DNA from: Geminicoccaceae bacterium
Lineage (GTDB): Bacteria; Pseudomonadota; Alphaproteobacteria; Geminicoccales; Geminicoccaceae
Length of the DNA stretch: 64,000 nucleotides
Reading direction: 5' to 3'
NCBI GenBank assembly: GCA_028285265.1
Contig: JANQPX010000030.1
Location: forward strand, 761,793-825,792
The notes under the pieces were generated by a model. That model made no database searches, was not told where the DNA came from, and was given only the letters and a program-made list of their open reading frames with translations. Numbering within the stretch: the stretch's first letter is position 1; the number at the start of each line of letters is the position of its first letter. The position numbers were made by a program, and so were the translations under genes. Of this stretch, positions 55,271 to 63,693 are shown piece after piece.

Positions 55271-57115
55271 ATGGCCCGCTCCCGCCGCGACCTCAGACAA
55301 TCCAACGCCGATATCTGGCCAGGCTTTGTCGACGCGCTATCGACACTTCTGCTGGTCATCATCTTTCTTCTGGTGGTGTTCGTACTGGGTCAGTTCTTCT
55401 TGAGCCAATTGCTAGAGGGCAAGGACAGTAAGCTCTTGAGCCTCGAACAGGCTATCGCCGAGCTGACCGACCAGCTTGACCTTGAGCAAGATACCAATGC
55501 GGAACTTCGCCGCTCGGTTGCGAAATTGACGGCGGATCTGCAGGCAGCCAATGCGGATCGTGAAGACAACACCGTGAATCTTGCAGAAATCGAGGCGGAA
55601 CGAGACCAGTATCGTGATCAGCTGATCACCTTGGAAGAGGACAAGAAGCTACTGGCGCAGACGCTTTCCGAGCTTCGCCGTGACCTTGGTCAGGCCGACG
55701 AGGTCGAGGATGACCTGGAACGTGCAAACCAGTTGCGTGCTGAACTCGAGGCCGAACTCGAAGCGGCGAAGAAAACGATCGAAGCGAACAAGGAAACGAT
55801 TGAAACCCGACTCGCTGAATTGGTGCAGCTTCGCCGTGACATCGAAGCTCTGAAGGACGTGCGAAAGGAACTCGACCTCGATGTTGCCGAGGCCACTGCA
55901 CTGCTACGAGAGGCGGAGCAAGCGAAAGCTGACGCGGCCGCCGAGATAGAGCGTCTGACAACGCTTCTCAGTGCCGCAAGGGATGAGAGCGAAACGCTTA
56001 AGCTCCAAGTCGCTGAGCTCGATGAATCTGAAACCGAACGGAAAGGGTTGGAAGAAAGACTTGCTGAGCTTCAGACTCTCCTCTCCACAAATGAGCAGAC
56101 TCAGGAGGAGCAAGAAACTGAGATCGAACGGCTGCAAGCCGCACTGGATGATGCGAGCAATGCGAAGGATGAAGACAATGCCCTTTTGGCAGAGCGGGAA
56201 CGCCGCATCGCCGAGCTTGCGGCGCAGCTAGAGAGTGCTCAGGGTCGGCCAGAAATCTCGAAGGCCAGTCTCGAGGAACTAAGGCGGTCGCGCGAAGCGC
56301 TCCTTATTGAACTCGGTCAAACTCGTGACCGGGCAGCGCAATTGGAAGGGCGTCTCGCCAGCGAGCAAGACCGGACCTTGCTTGCTCAGCGCGAGCTTGA
56401 GCAGCGGGCGGTGCGGCTTGCGGAACTGCTCCGAACGGTCGGCGAGGCCAATCAAGAGGCGGCGGCTCAGCGTGAGTTAGCAAATGAATCGCTCAATCAG
56501 ATTGATATTTTGAACCGACAGATCAACGAGTTACGCATACAGCTGGCGTCACTTGAGGAGGCGCTGGACCTTGAACGGAGCCGTGTCGAGGCGCAGCGGG
56601 TGACCATTGCCGATCTTGGTAGCAAGCTGAACGTCGCACTTGCCGGCAAGGTTGAAGAGCTGAATCGCTTTCGCTCCGAGTTCTTCGGGCGACTCCGGGA
56701 AATCTTAGGAAGCCGGTCCGGCATACGTGTCGTTGGTGACAGATTCGTTTTCCAGTCGGAGATCCTGTTCCCAAGCGGTTCGGCCGATCTCGAGACGAGC
56801 GGTGAGGATGAGATGAGAGCACTTGCCCAGAGTCTCAGAGAGATTTCTGCGGAGATTCCTTCAGATCTTCCGTGGGTTTTACAAATTGACGGTCACACGG
56901 ACCGCCGGCCAATTCGAAGTGCTAATTTCCCATCCAATTGGGAGCTTTCAGCTGCCAGGGCGACGACGGTTGGGAAGTTCCTCATCCGTCAGGGCATTCC
57001 GCCAAGGCGTATCGCCGTTGCGGGATTTGCTCAGTACCAACCTCTTGATGAACGTAATGACGAGATCGCCTTTCGTCGTAATCGCCGGATCGAAATCAAA
57101 CTGACGACCCGTTGA
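55271..57115 (+). CDS. MotB-like protein with long coiled coil and OmpA domain
   Basis: 614 residues. A single N-terminal TM helix (FVDALSTLLLVIIFLLVVFV) carries Asp21 in the place of the MotB proton-binding Asp. About 450 residues of heptad-rich coiled coil follow (e.g. LEQAIAELTDQLDLEQDTNA). The C-terminal ~115 residues are an OmpA/MotB peptidoglycan-binding domain (WVLQIDGHTDRRPI, NWELSAARATTVGKFLIRQG). The arm is far longer than in MotB. It starts 21 bp after its channel partner. Confidence 0.88.
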   Translation: MARSRRDLRQSNADIWPGFVDALSTLLLVIIFLLVVFVLGQFFLSQLLEGKDSKLLSLEQAIAELTDQLDLEQDTNAELRRSVAKLTADLQAANADREDNTVNLAEIEAERDQYRDQLITLEEDKKLLAQTLSELRRDLGQADEVEDDLERANQLRAELEAELEAAKKTIEANKETIETRLAELVQLRRDIEALKDVRKELDLDVAEATALLREAEQAKADAAAEIERLTTLLSAARDESETLKLQVAELDESETERKGLEERLAELQTLLSTNEQTQEEQETEIERLQAALDDASNAKDEDNALLAERERRIAELAAQLESAQGRPEISKASLEELRRSREALLIELGQTRDRAAQLEGRLASEQDRTLLAQRELEQRAVRLAELLRTVGEANQEAAAQRELANESLNQIDILNRQINELRIQLASLEEALDLERSRVEAQRVTIADLGSKLNVALAGKVEELNRFRSEFFGRLREILGSRSGIRVVGDRFVFQSEILFPSGSADLETSGEDEMRALAQSLREISAEIPSDLPWVLQIDGHTDRRPIRSANFPSNWELSAARATTVGKFLIRQGIPPRRIAVAGFAQYQPLDERNDEIAFRRNRRIEIKLTTR

Positions 57116-57356
57116 TAAAGACCTGACTTCCAAGGGCGAGGCTAGAGGTCGGGATGAAGCGGGGCCTTTGCGAGGTGAGGGGCGTGTTCCCTTGGGTGCT
57201 AGGTTTTGAAAGGCCTGCACTCTGGCCAACCTTCAGCTTCGATGGTACAACGACGAACACTGCCAAGGACTATTGGCGAGATATGCGTTCGATCGTTTAT
57301 TGAGTGTGGCAGCCAGCTCGTTGATAGCGCTTAAGCGACCATTGGCATTTTTCGGT

Positions 57357-57431
57357 GCGGGTGTAGCTCAGTGGTAGAGCAGTAGCTTCCCAAGCTACGT
57401 GTCGTGAGTTCGATTCTCATCACCCGCTCCA
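57357..57431 (+). tRNA. tRNA-Gly (anticodon CCC), CCA encoded
   Basis: Acceptor GCGGGTG pairs with CACCCGC. The D arm is GCTCAGTGGTAGAGC, the anticodon arm GTAGC-TTCCCAA-GCTAC with CCC, and the T arm holds GAGTTCGATTCTC. Discriminator T and CCA follow. Its 3' end abuts an integrase gene. Confidence 0.97.
57400..57431 (+). other. Probable attL of the island, within the tRNA-Gly 3' end
   Basis: The recombinase gene ends 45 bp beyond the tRNA and points toward it, the usual layout for integration into a tRNA 3' half. I found no second copy of this segment to 64000, so attR is outside the window. The exact core is unknown. Confidence 0.45.
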
Positions 57432-57475
57432 AATTCCTCTTTCTATCCAGACACTTAATCATTTTTGCCTCTCGC

Positions 57476-58561
57476 CTATTTTACAAGTTGGACACGCGGC
57501 GGGCACGAGCCCTCCGGATTTAGGATTTCATTCATATACGAATCGATGGCTCTAACCGTATCTCTTTGGTACCCCACATCGTACTTCGCATAGATCTCCG
57601 TCGTCGATTCGCTCGACGAGTGGCCCATGATGCCAGCGACGTCCCACGGCTGCACTCGACGCCTTCTTAATTCGGTCGCCATCGTGCGTCGAAGTGTCAT
57701 GGGTACAACGCCTTCGCCTATGTCAGCACGCTGCACACATTTGTTCCAAGCCGTCGTGATGCGCTCCAGCGGCCTGCCTCGAAACTGCACCAGGTGGCCG
57801 GCTGGCGCTTGCTCGATCAGAGGATAGAGTGTCTCAGTGATCGGCACGATCGGACGTCGCTTCTTCGTTTGCTCTCTCTCTGGCGGATTCAGATAGATGA
57901 TTCGGTGCTCGAGGTCACACTGAAATCGCGACAGCTCCAAGAGCGCGCCTGGCCGCGACAGCGTGTTGAGACCGAGCATGATGAACATGAAGAGATGAGG
58001 CGTCGGTCGCGATGCTTCGACGAGCGCTCTGACTTCTGGCAGTTCCAAAGTGCGCTGCGCTGGGTTTCGCTCCTTGACCTTGATGATCTTTGGCGGTGAT
58101 TGGATCTCTTGGCGCTCATGAGCTCGATTCAATGCTGCCATGCCAGATGCCATGATCTTTTTCACGTAGCTACTGGAGAGCTCCTTGGAGCGCAGCCATT
58201 CGACGAATTCTTCTTGGCGGGCGATCGTCAGCTGGCTTATGAGCGCTTCCCGCCAGAACTCTGCCCAATAGGCGAGCTGGATCTTCTGAGCACGTGCGCT
58301 TGCTATGTGCTTTGCGTGACCTTCCCAATATCGAACAAGAACTGTGGCCAATGGTGTCTCTGAGATGGACTCTTGGTCCATCGCCCCATTTTTGGTAACC
58401 CATTCAGCTAGCTTCTGCTGGGCTTCCCGAAGGTCTCCAGTGCTAAGCGACTCGCGTCGTGTCTGTCCAGATCCTGGATCGTACCACGTCCGGTACCACG
58501 ACGGTCTCCCTTTACGCTTCGAGAGCCAGAAGTCCCCGATTTGGCTTTGCTTCCTCGGCAT
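57476..58561 (-). CDS. Tyrosine recombinase / integrase
   Basis: 361 residues. An N-terminal arm and SAM-like core-binding region (about 1-170) precede the catalytic domain: box I Arg in TLSRPGALLELSRF, box II MTLRRTMATELRRRR, then IMGHSSSESTTEIYAKY with His and the Tyr nucleophile. The first residue of the usual HxxR of box II is Met here, while Arg is kept. It probably integrates the island at tRNA-Gly(CCC). Its first 154 bases overlap the small HTH gene in another frame. Confidence 0.9.
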   Translation of the reverse strand: MPRKQSQIGDFWLSKRKGRPSWYRTWYDPGSGQTRRESLSTGDLREAQQKLAEWVTKNGAMDQESISETPLATVLVRYWEGHAKHIASARAQKIQLAYWAEFWREALISQLTIARQEEFVEWLRSKELSSSYVKKIMASGMAALNRAHERQEIQSPPKIIKVKERNPAQRTLELPEVRALVEASRPTPHLFMFIMLGLNTLSRPGALLELSRFQCDLEHRIIYLNPPEREQTKKRRPIVPITETLYPLIEQAPAGHLVQFRGRPLERITTAWNKCVQRADIGEGVVPMTLRRTMATELRRRRVQPWDVAGIMGHSSSESTTEIYAKYDVGYQRDTVRAIDSYMNEILNPEGSCPPRVQLVK

Positions 58562-58785
58562 TGCACTTCACTCGCATCAAGAAAATCTTGAATGTGCCGG
58601 CCACGATAGGCCACGCGCCGTTCAGAAAACTTCAGATACGCAATGCGACCTTCTCTTCGCGCGCGTCGAAGTAGCGGGAGCGAGATCATTAAGATCTGAG
58701 CCGCTTCATGCTCGTTGTAGAGCTTGTCCAGCTGGATGATGTTCGAAACGTGGGCAGGCTCTATCACCCCTATGCCCTCTCTCAT
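58408..58785 (-). CDS. Small HTH protein, probable excisionase
   Basis: 125 residues. YNEHEAAQILMISLPLLRRARREGRIAYLKFSERRVAYR is a winged-helix/MerR-like excisionase-type domain (about 23-70). The remaining ~50 residues are basic and Ser/Gly-rich and lie in the overlap with the integrase start. An HTH protein directly upstream of a tyrosine integrase is usually a directionality factor. Confidence 0.72.
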   Translation of the reverse strand: MREGIGVIEPAHVSNIIQLDKLYNEHEAAQILMISLPLLRRARREGRIAYLKFSERRVAYRGRHIQDFLDASEVQCRGSKAKSGTSGSRSVKGDRRGTGRGTIQDLDRHDASRLALETFGKPSRS

Positions 58786-58812
58786 TAGCCACTCCGTCGC
58801 GAAAGAGCTTGT

Positions 58813-59367
58813 TTAGATACCGAAACGCACGCCAAGCCGGAGGCTGTGCTGAAAGACTTCGTCGTCAGTGTCGAAGCCGGGCAGCCAGGTGACGCGATAG
58901 TGTGGTACGATCGCCACGGCGTCGTTGATGTCGAAGTTTAGACCGAGCTCGCCGTGAGCGACGAAGTTCGTCTCATCATCTTCGACGTCTTGCCCGAGGA
59001 TTTCCGTCGAGACCTCCTGATAGACGAAACCGGCCCCGCCACCGGCATAGAAGTATCGAGCGAAGTCTCGATAGATCCCGCCTTGAACGGCCACGTGGTA
59101 GTAGTCCAGATCGTCACTGCCGGGGTCGTTCTCGAGGTCAATCACGGCTGCTGATAGGCTGACGTCGAGTTCCACGCGGACAATCTGAAGATCGGCCCCG
59201 AACCTCCCTCCGAGCATGGCCCCCGGTCCAATCTCAATGCCGACGTCGTCGATCGAGTTGTCGGGATACAAGTCTACGCCGATGTCGCCTTGCAGATAGA
59301 AGTCTTGTGCTGCCGCTGGCGTGGTAATGACGAGGGCAAAAATTGCCGTGGCAAAAATTGCTTTCAT
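58813..59367 (-). CDS. Outer-membrane beta-barrel protein
   Basis: 184 residues from the ATG at 59367. Signal peptide MKAIFATAIFALVITTPAAAQ, then alternating strands (LQIVRVELDVSLSAAVIDL, YFYAGGGAGFVYQEV) and a C-terminal HSLRLGVRFGI. It ends in Ile rather than the common Phe. It looks like a small OmpA/OprG-like barrel. It is a cargo gene of the island, with no phage function I know. Confidence 0.72.
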   Translation of the reverse strand: MKAIFATAIFALVITTPAAAQDFYLQGDIGVDLYPDNSIDDVGIEIGPGAMLGGRFGADLQIVRVELDVSLSAAVIDLENDPGSDDLDYYHVAVQGGIYRDFARYFYAGGGAGFVYQEVSTEILGQDVEDDETNFVAHGELGLNFDINDAVAIVPHYRVTWLPGFDTDDEVFQHSLRLGVRFGI

Positions 59368-59427
59368 TGAACCATTTCCTCCGATGGCGTGGTTGGCCGA
59401 GGTTGCCCTCGACAAGGGGCTGGCTGC

Positions 59428-59784
59428 ATGACGGCCCTCGGCACCAAGCGGCGACGCAAGCACGGGCTGACGGATGTCGAAGTTCGGCGAGCTGCTGAGG
59501 GTGCGATGCGCTCAGCCCTAGGACAGCAAGCGCTTCGCGAAAGTTGGGGCCGTGGCCTGTACATGTACGTCATGGAGCATGGCCGGCAGCCGCATGACAT
59601 GTTCACCATCGATAAGCTCAAGCGTGCGGCCAATGATTTCCGATGGGATCTCGAAGAACTGAAACAGGAAGGCGACAGCAAATGCCCGCTACGCCAAGCG
59701 AATCGCCGTTTCTGGCAGGCGGCAGCTGATTTCGAAAAAGAGCTTAGTGATCGGTTTTTGGTCCGCGAGACCGTCGATGCGTGA
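59428..59784 (+). CDS. Hypothetical protein, phage-type small gene
   Basis: 118 residues from ATG 59428 (MTALGTKRRRKHGLTDVEVR). Basic N-terminus, helical and charged, including WGRGLYMYVMEHGRQPHDMF. I do not recognise a family. It is first in a run of short, overlapping genes. Confidence 0.55.
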   Translation: MTALGTKRRRKHGLTDVEVRRAAEGAMRSALGQQALRESWGRGLYMYVMEHGRQPHDMFTIDKLKRAANDFRWDLEELKQEGDSKCPLRQANRRFWQAAADFEKELSDRFLVRETVDA

Positions 59785-59968
59785 ATTGGCTTTCGCCCTC
59801 AGAGCCTCTCTAAGCGCCTCGAATGACCGCTCCGCCGCCGTCATGCCAGAACGATCGACGTCGGCGCTCCTGCCCATGCTCGCGGCCGAGGAAATCATGT
59901 TTAGCATCGCCGTCGGGGTGAAACTTTCAGCGGTCAGCGAGAGCTCCTCACTTGAGAGGGCATCGTGA
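59777..59968 (+). CDS. Possible small protein linking two phage-type genes
   Basis: 63 codons from an ATG that overlaps the previous stop by 8 bases; its stop overlaps the next GTG by 4. The product has a moderately hydrophobic middle (TSALLPMLAAEEIMFSIAVG). Only the tight packing supports it, not homology. Confidence 0.35.
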   Translation: MRELAFALRASLSASNDRSAAVMPERSTSALLPMLAAEEIMFSIAVGVKLSAVSESSSLERAS

Positions 59969-60432
59969 CCAATCGTGGTCTGAACCCGGACAATCGCATC
60001 TCGGCTGAGGAAGCTCGTGAGCTAGGCATAGGCGGTATTGTTGGAAGGATCCGCAGAAAGCCGTCCCACCAGGTTGGCAGCTCGCCGGCCAAATCCAAGC
60101 GGCGGAAATGGGGCAACAATCCAAAGTGGTACGCTTCCAAGACTGTCGGTCTCAGATGGTTCCGGAGCACGAAGGAAGCTGAGCGAGCTCGCGAGCTTGA
60201 TCTCCTGGTCGACGCCGGCGACGTCATCGCCTGGTGGCACGAGGCGCCGATCTATTGCGGCTTCGATAACGAAGATGGAACGCCCTGCCGCATGATGCCG
60301 GATTTCAAGATCAAGTGGGCGGACGGGACTGAGACTTGGGAAGATACCAAGGGCGCAAAGCCGACCGAGGATTGGCGCATCAAGCGGAACGCTGTACGCG
60401 ATTTGTGGGGCATCGATGTTCAGGTCATTTGA
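59965..60432 (+). CDS. DUF1064 phage-type nuclease-like protein
   Basis: 155 residues starting with GTG. The core KTVGLRWFRSTKEAERAREL, IAWWHEAPIYCGFDNEDG, MMPDFKIKWADGTETWEDTKGA matches DUF1064, a phage family predicted to have a PD-(D/E)xK-like nuclease fold (Asp in PDFK, Glu/Asp/Lys in WEDTKG). Such genes lie in phage early or replication modules. It supports a prophage origin for the island. Confidence 0.75.
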   Translation: MTNRGLNPDNRISAEEARELGIGGIVGRIRRKPSHQVGSSPAKSKRRKWGNNPKWYASKTVGLRWFRSTKEAERARELDLLVDAGDVIAWWHEAPIYCGFDNEDGTPCRMMPDFKIKWADGTETWEDTKGAKPTEDWRIKRNAVRDLWGIDVQVI

Positions 60433-60621
60433 AGCGGCGCTGGGAGAACCTCACAGACGGGTACGAGCGTTGCAGGGCTGGCAGTAATGCGACCGGAAGC
60501 GGACGCTCGGAGCGGGCGGCTAAAGACCTAGTCTGACCCCGACCGGACCTTTCTCTTGCTGATAATGCGTTGTGCAGCTAATCGCACTACAGTGGAAATC
60601 AACAAGCCGGGGCGCCTCTTC

Positions 60622-61449
60622 ATGCGTTGGCCCAAGTTTCGTGACTATGTGAGGAAATCCCTTTCATACCTCAGGATTGTCCCTCGGTTTTTCGCTAAAG
60701 CCCATATGGCCGTTTCAGTCATGGAGCCCTGGGGAATCCTGTTAGCCGTCATCGGTCTTGCGGTCTCAATCTATTCATTTCAGATTGACTATCAGGATCG
60801 AACAGTAGAGCGAAAGCTCCGCGCGTGGGAGATCGTCACAACACCAGGGCCAGTAAACGGGGGGAAGTATGAATCTGCTGAATTCTTGATCCGCTTAGGT
60901 AACGACCTTTCATCCGCAGAGCTGTCCGGCATCGTTTTGCGAACACGTAATCTCTCAGGTATAAACTTAGCAAATGCCAATCTATCCAACGGCATATTCC
61001 ATTCGGTCCATCTGGATAGCGCAAACCTTCGTAGCGCAAATCTAAGCAATACCAATCTGAATGGTGTTAGCCTCAGCGAAGCAAATCTGTATGAAGCCAA
61101 TCTCCGCCAAGCCAATCTCTGCGAGACAGATCTATCTTCGGCAGATCTTCGCTTCGCCAGTCTCAATGAGGCTGAATTGTGCGCTGCAAATCTTAGTCAT
61201 GTAGATCTTCGAGGCGCAGATCTTCGAGGTGCAGATCTTCGAGACGCCGATCTCACACGGGCCAATCTCCTAGAGGTTAGTTTTACGAACGCTAATCTCA
61301 GTCGCGCCAATCTCCGCTTGGCAATATCTCTTTTTCAGAGGCAGATCGATGCTGCCTGCGGAGACGAACTTACTGAACTACCGATAGGCCTGAAAATTCA
61401 AAAATGTTCGGATACGGATTGGTATGATCAATTTTTCCGTAATCGCTAG
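60622..61449 (+). CDS. Membrane-anchored pentapeptide-repeat protein
   Basis: About 275 residues if started at ATG 60622 (MRWPKFRDY); the track start is a TTG 22 codons earlier and ATG 60565 is another choice. A single TM helix (WGILLAVIGLAVSIYSFQI) is followed by a ~50-residue linker with the ELxGIVLR and then about 25 A(N/D)Lxx pentapeptide repeats, such as NLRSANLSNTNLNG and LRGADLRGADLRDADL. The C-terminal ~40 residues are not repeat. The repeats form a right-handed beta helix. Role unknown. Confidence 0.8.
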   Translation: MRWPKFRDYVRKSLSYLRIVPRFFAKAHMAVSVMEPWGILLAVIGLAVSIYSFQIDYQDRTVERKLRAWEIVTTPGPVNGGKYESAEFLIRLGNDLSSAELSGIVLRTRNLSGINLANANLSNGIFHSVHLDSANLRSANLSNTNLNGVSLSEANLYEANLRQANLCETDLSSADLRFASLNEAELCAANLSHVDLRGADLRGADLRDADLTRANLLEVSFTNANLSRANLRLAISLFQRQIDAACGDELTELPIGLKIQKCSDTDWYDQFFRNR

Positions 61450-61749
61450 CGTCCGAAGGTGGCACATCCCGGAAGCCAGCCCACCGTCAGAAATGCGCCC
61501 CAAAAGCAGCTATTCCGTGTGACTTTCTGCCGGAGTGGCAGCTCGGTGGCGCATTGCCGACGGTTGGCCGGGAGAGCTAGATGCCGGAATTGACCCAAGG
61601 CGGAAGGAACGCCCTCGCTGAATTTTCTGCGAATTTTTTCCTTGGCGGAAAAATGCCGGGGACTATTGAGGTTTGGGAGCAAAAATTGCCGCTTGAGGTG
61701 ACAAGAGCTATGGTGGTGCCTGTTCATTTATTGATTAGAGGTCTAGACA
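61450..61749. other. 300-bp gap in the island
   Basis: Between the pentapeptide and DUF4062 genes. ORF 61581-61829 (82 aa) overlaps the next gene's first 80 bases and shows no recognisable features; I leave it out. AGAGG before 61750 serves the DUF4062 gene. Confidence 0.4.
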
Positions 61750-63693
61750 TTGGTCCAGAGTGTAGAGCAGTTCAGGATCTTCCTATCCTCCCCTGGCGAT
61801 GTTCACAAAGAACGCGACATCGCCCGTGAGCTAATCAAAGACGCGCTGCCCTATACACCCTTCATTCGAGAGCGGGCAACCTTTGACGTTGTCAGCTGGG
61901 ATGATCCCAAAGCAAAACCTGGTCTCGATGCTCGTCTAACGCCTCAAGAAGCCATCAATCAAAAACTACGGAGACCCTCAGAGTGTGACATTGTCATCGT
62001 CATTCTTTGGAGCCGGATGGGCACACCTTTACCCCCCGATATCACCCGGTCTGACGGCTCCTCCTATCAATCGGGTACCGAGTGGGAGTTTGAGGATGCG
62101 CTGAATGCCGCTGATTCACGCATCATACTTCTCTATCGGCGAACAGAAGAACCCAAGTTTGGTGGAAGAGATCCAGAACTCCAAGATAAGCTGGATCAGC
62201 TTCAAAAAGTCGACGCGTTCTTTGAGAATCTTAAGGGAGATGACGGCTCGCTCCAGAGGACCGTCGCCAACTACGCCAACGCAGACGAGTTTCGGGATCT
62301 ACTGCGTCAAAATCTCGAGTCAGTAGTCAGTGATTTTTTGGGTGAGAGCTTCAGCAAGGAGCTTGGTGTCACTAAAGCTGCAGTTGAGAATATGCTCGCG
62401 ATTCTCAAAGAGCAGAAGGTTCCGCCAGATCAGTTGGAACCCAAGCTCAAGGAGATTGCGGAGCGTCATCTAGAGCTGACTGAAAAGCTCCACATACTTT
62501 CGAATTCTAATGACGAGCCAGAGATTACCAAGCTGCGCGAGCAAGCTGCGGAAGCCATCGAACAAGGTGATTATGATCGCACCGATGAGCTTCTGGCTGA
62601 AGCAGCTGCTATTGATCGGCGCGCAATCGACGAGCAGCAAGGGGAATTGGATCGGCGCAAGGCCAGCGCTGCTCTGACCATCGGCCAACAAGGGGAATTG
62701 GAACGCGCTCGTTTGAACTATCGACAAGCTGCCGAGCATTTTTCTGAAGCTGCAAGTTTGGTCTCGACGGTCGATAGTGAAGATCACTTCAGCTATTTGA
62801 TGAAGCAAGCATCGGTGCTCAACGACCAAGGCAGGGAATTCGGCGACAGCCCAGCGCTGCTCGAAGCCGTGAAGGTCTACCGGCACATCGTCAAGGAATA
62901 CACCCGCGAGCGCGTGCCGCTCGACTGGGCCATGACCCAGAATAATCTCGGCAACGCGCTTTCTACCCTTGGCGAGCGCGAGAGCGGCACGCCCAGCCTT
63001 GAGGTGGCGGTCGACGCCTATCGCGCCGCCCTGGAGGAATACACCCGTGAGCGCGTGCCGCTCGACTGGGCCATGACCCAGAATAATCTCGGCACCGCGC
63101 TCATTACCCTTGGCGAGCGCGAGAGCGGCACGGCCAGCCTTGAGGCAGCGATCGACGCCTTTCGCGCCGCCCTGGAGGAAAGGACCCGCGAGCGCGTGCC
63201 GCTCGACTGGGCCACGACCCAGAATAATCTCGGCACCGCGCTCATTACCCTTGGCGAGCGCGAGAGCGGCACGGCCAGCCTCGAGGCGGCGGTCGACGCC
63301 TATCGCGCCGCCCTGGAGGAAGGGACCCGCGAGCGCGTGCCGCTCGACTGGGCCATGACCCAGAATAATCTCGGCACCGCGCTCTGGACCCTTGGCGAGC
63401 GCGAGAGCGGTACGGCCCGCCTGGAGGCGGCGGTCGACGCCTATCGCGCCGCCCTGGAGGAGAGGACCCGCGAACGCGTGCCGCTCCAATGGGCGAACAC
63501 CCAGAATAATCTCGGCACCGCGCTCTGGACCCTTGGCGAGCGCGCTGGTCGCAAGGACCATCTGGAAACCGCTCTAAAATCCGTGAAAAACGCCTCTGAG
63601 GTGTATCTTCAGGAAGCCAAGCAAACGCAATTCGAAGCCTACTTTGAAGAGCGCATTTCGGAGATTGAAGCTGCGATCACGCGTATTTCGTGA
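61750..63693 (+). CDS. DUF4062-TPR protein
   Basis: 647 residues. The start is TTG 61750 because an in-frame TAG lies two codons upstream and AGAGG precedes it. The N-terminus FRIFLSSPGDVHKERDIAR is the DUF4062 signature, a domain with a TIR/SLOG-like fold in prediction, extending to about residue 115. A helical, coiled-coil region follows (about 190-310). The C-terminal half has five near-identical 47-residue TPR units with TRERVPLDWAMTQNNLG cores. This is the shape of an effector fused to a sensor repeat. Last complete gene in the window. Confidence 0.85.
   Translation: MVQSVEQFRIFLSSPGDVHKERDIARELIKDALPYTPFIRERATFDVVSWDDPKAKPGLDARLTPQEAINQKLRRPSECDIVIVILWSRMGTPLPPDITRSDGSSYQSGTEWEFEDALNAADSRIILLYRRTEEPKFGGRDPELQDKLDQLQKVDAFFENLKGDDGSLQRTVANYANADEFRDLLRQNLESVVSDFLGESFSKELGVTKAAVENMLAILKEQKVPPDQLEPKLKEIAERHLELTEKLHILSNSNDEPEITKLREQAAEAIEQGDYDRTDELLAEAAAIDRRAIDEQQGELDRRKASAALTIGQQGELERARLNYRQAAEHFSEAASLVSTVDSEDHFSYLMKQASVLNDQGREFGDSPALLEAVKVYRHIVKEYTRERVPLDWAMTQNNLGNALSTLGERESGTPSLEVAVDAYRAALEEYTRERVPLDWAMTQNNLGTALITLGERESGTASLEAAIDAFRAALEERTRERVPLDWATTQNNLGTALITLGERESGTASLEAAVDAYRAALEEGTRERVPLDWAMTQNNLGTALWTLGERESGTARLEAAVDAYRAALEERTRERVPLQWANTQNNLGTALWTLGERAGRKDHLETALKSVKNASEVYLQEAKQTQFEAYFEERISEIEAAITRIS
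62899..63603 (+). repeat. Five tandem 141-bp TPR repeats
   Basis: Units begin at 62899, 63040, 63181, 63322 and 63463. The first four are nearly identical in nucleotide sequence, including third positions, so they arose recently by duplication. They also leave the 363-aa minus ORF open as a shadow. Confidence 0.9.

Noticed and set aside
54053-57115. Full Zorya defence system
   Set aside because: Only A/B-like genes are present; no helicase or nuclease (ZorC/D/E) follows.
62470-63561. 363-aa minus-strand repeat ORF
   Set aside because: Left open by the 141-bp TPR repeats on plus; no recognisable domain, and the plus frame has the TPR pattern.
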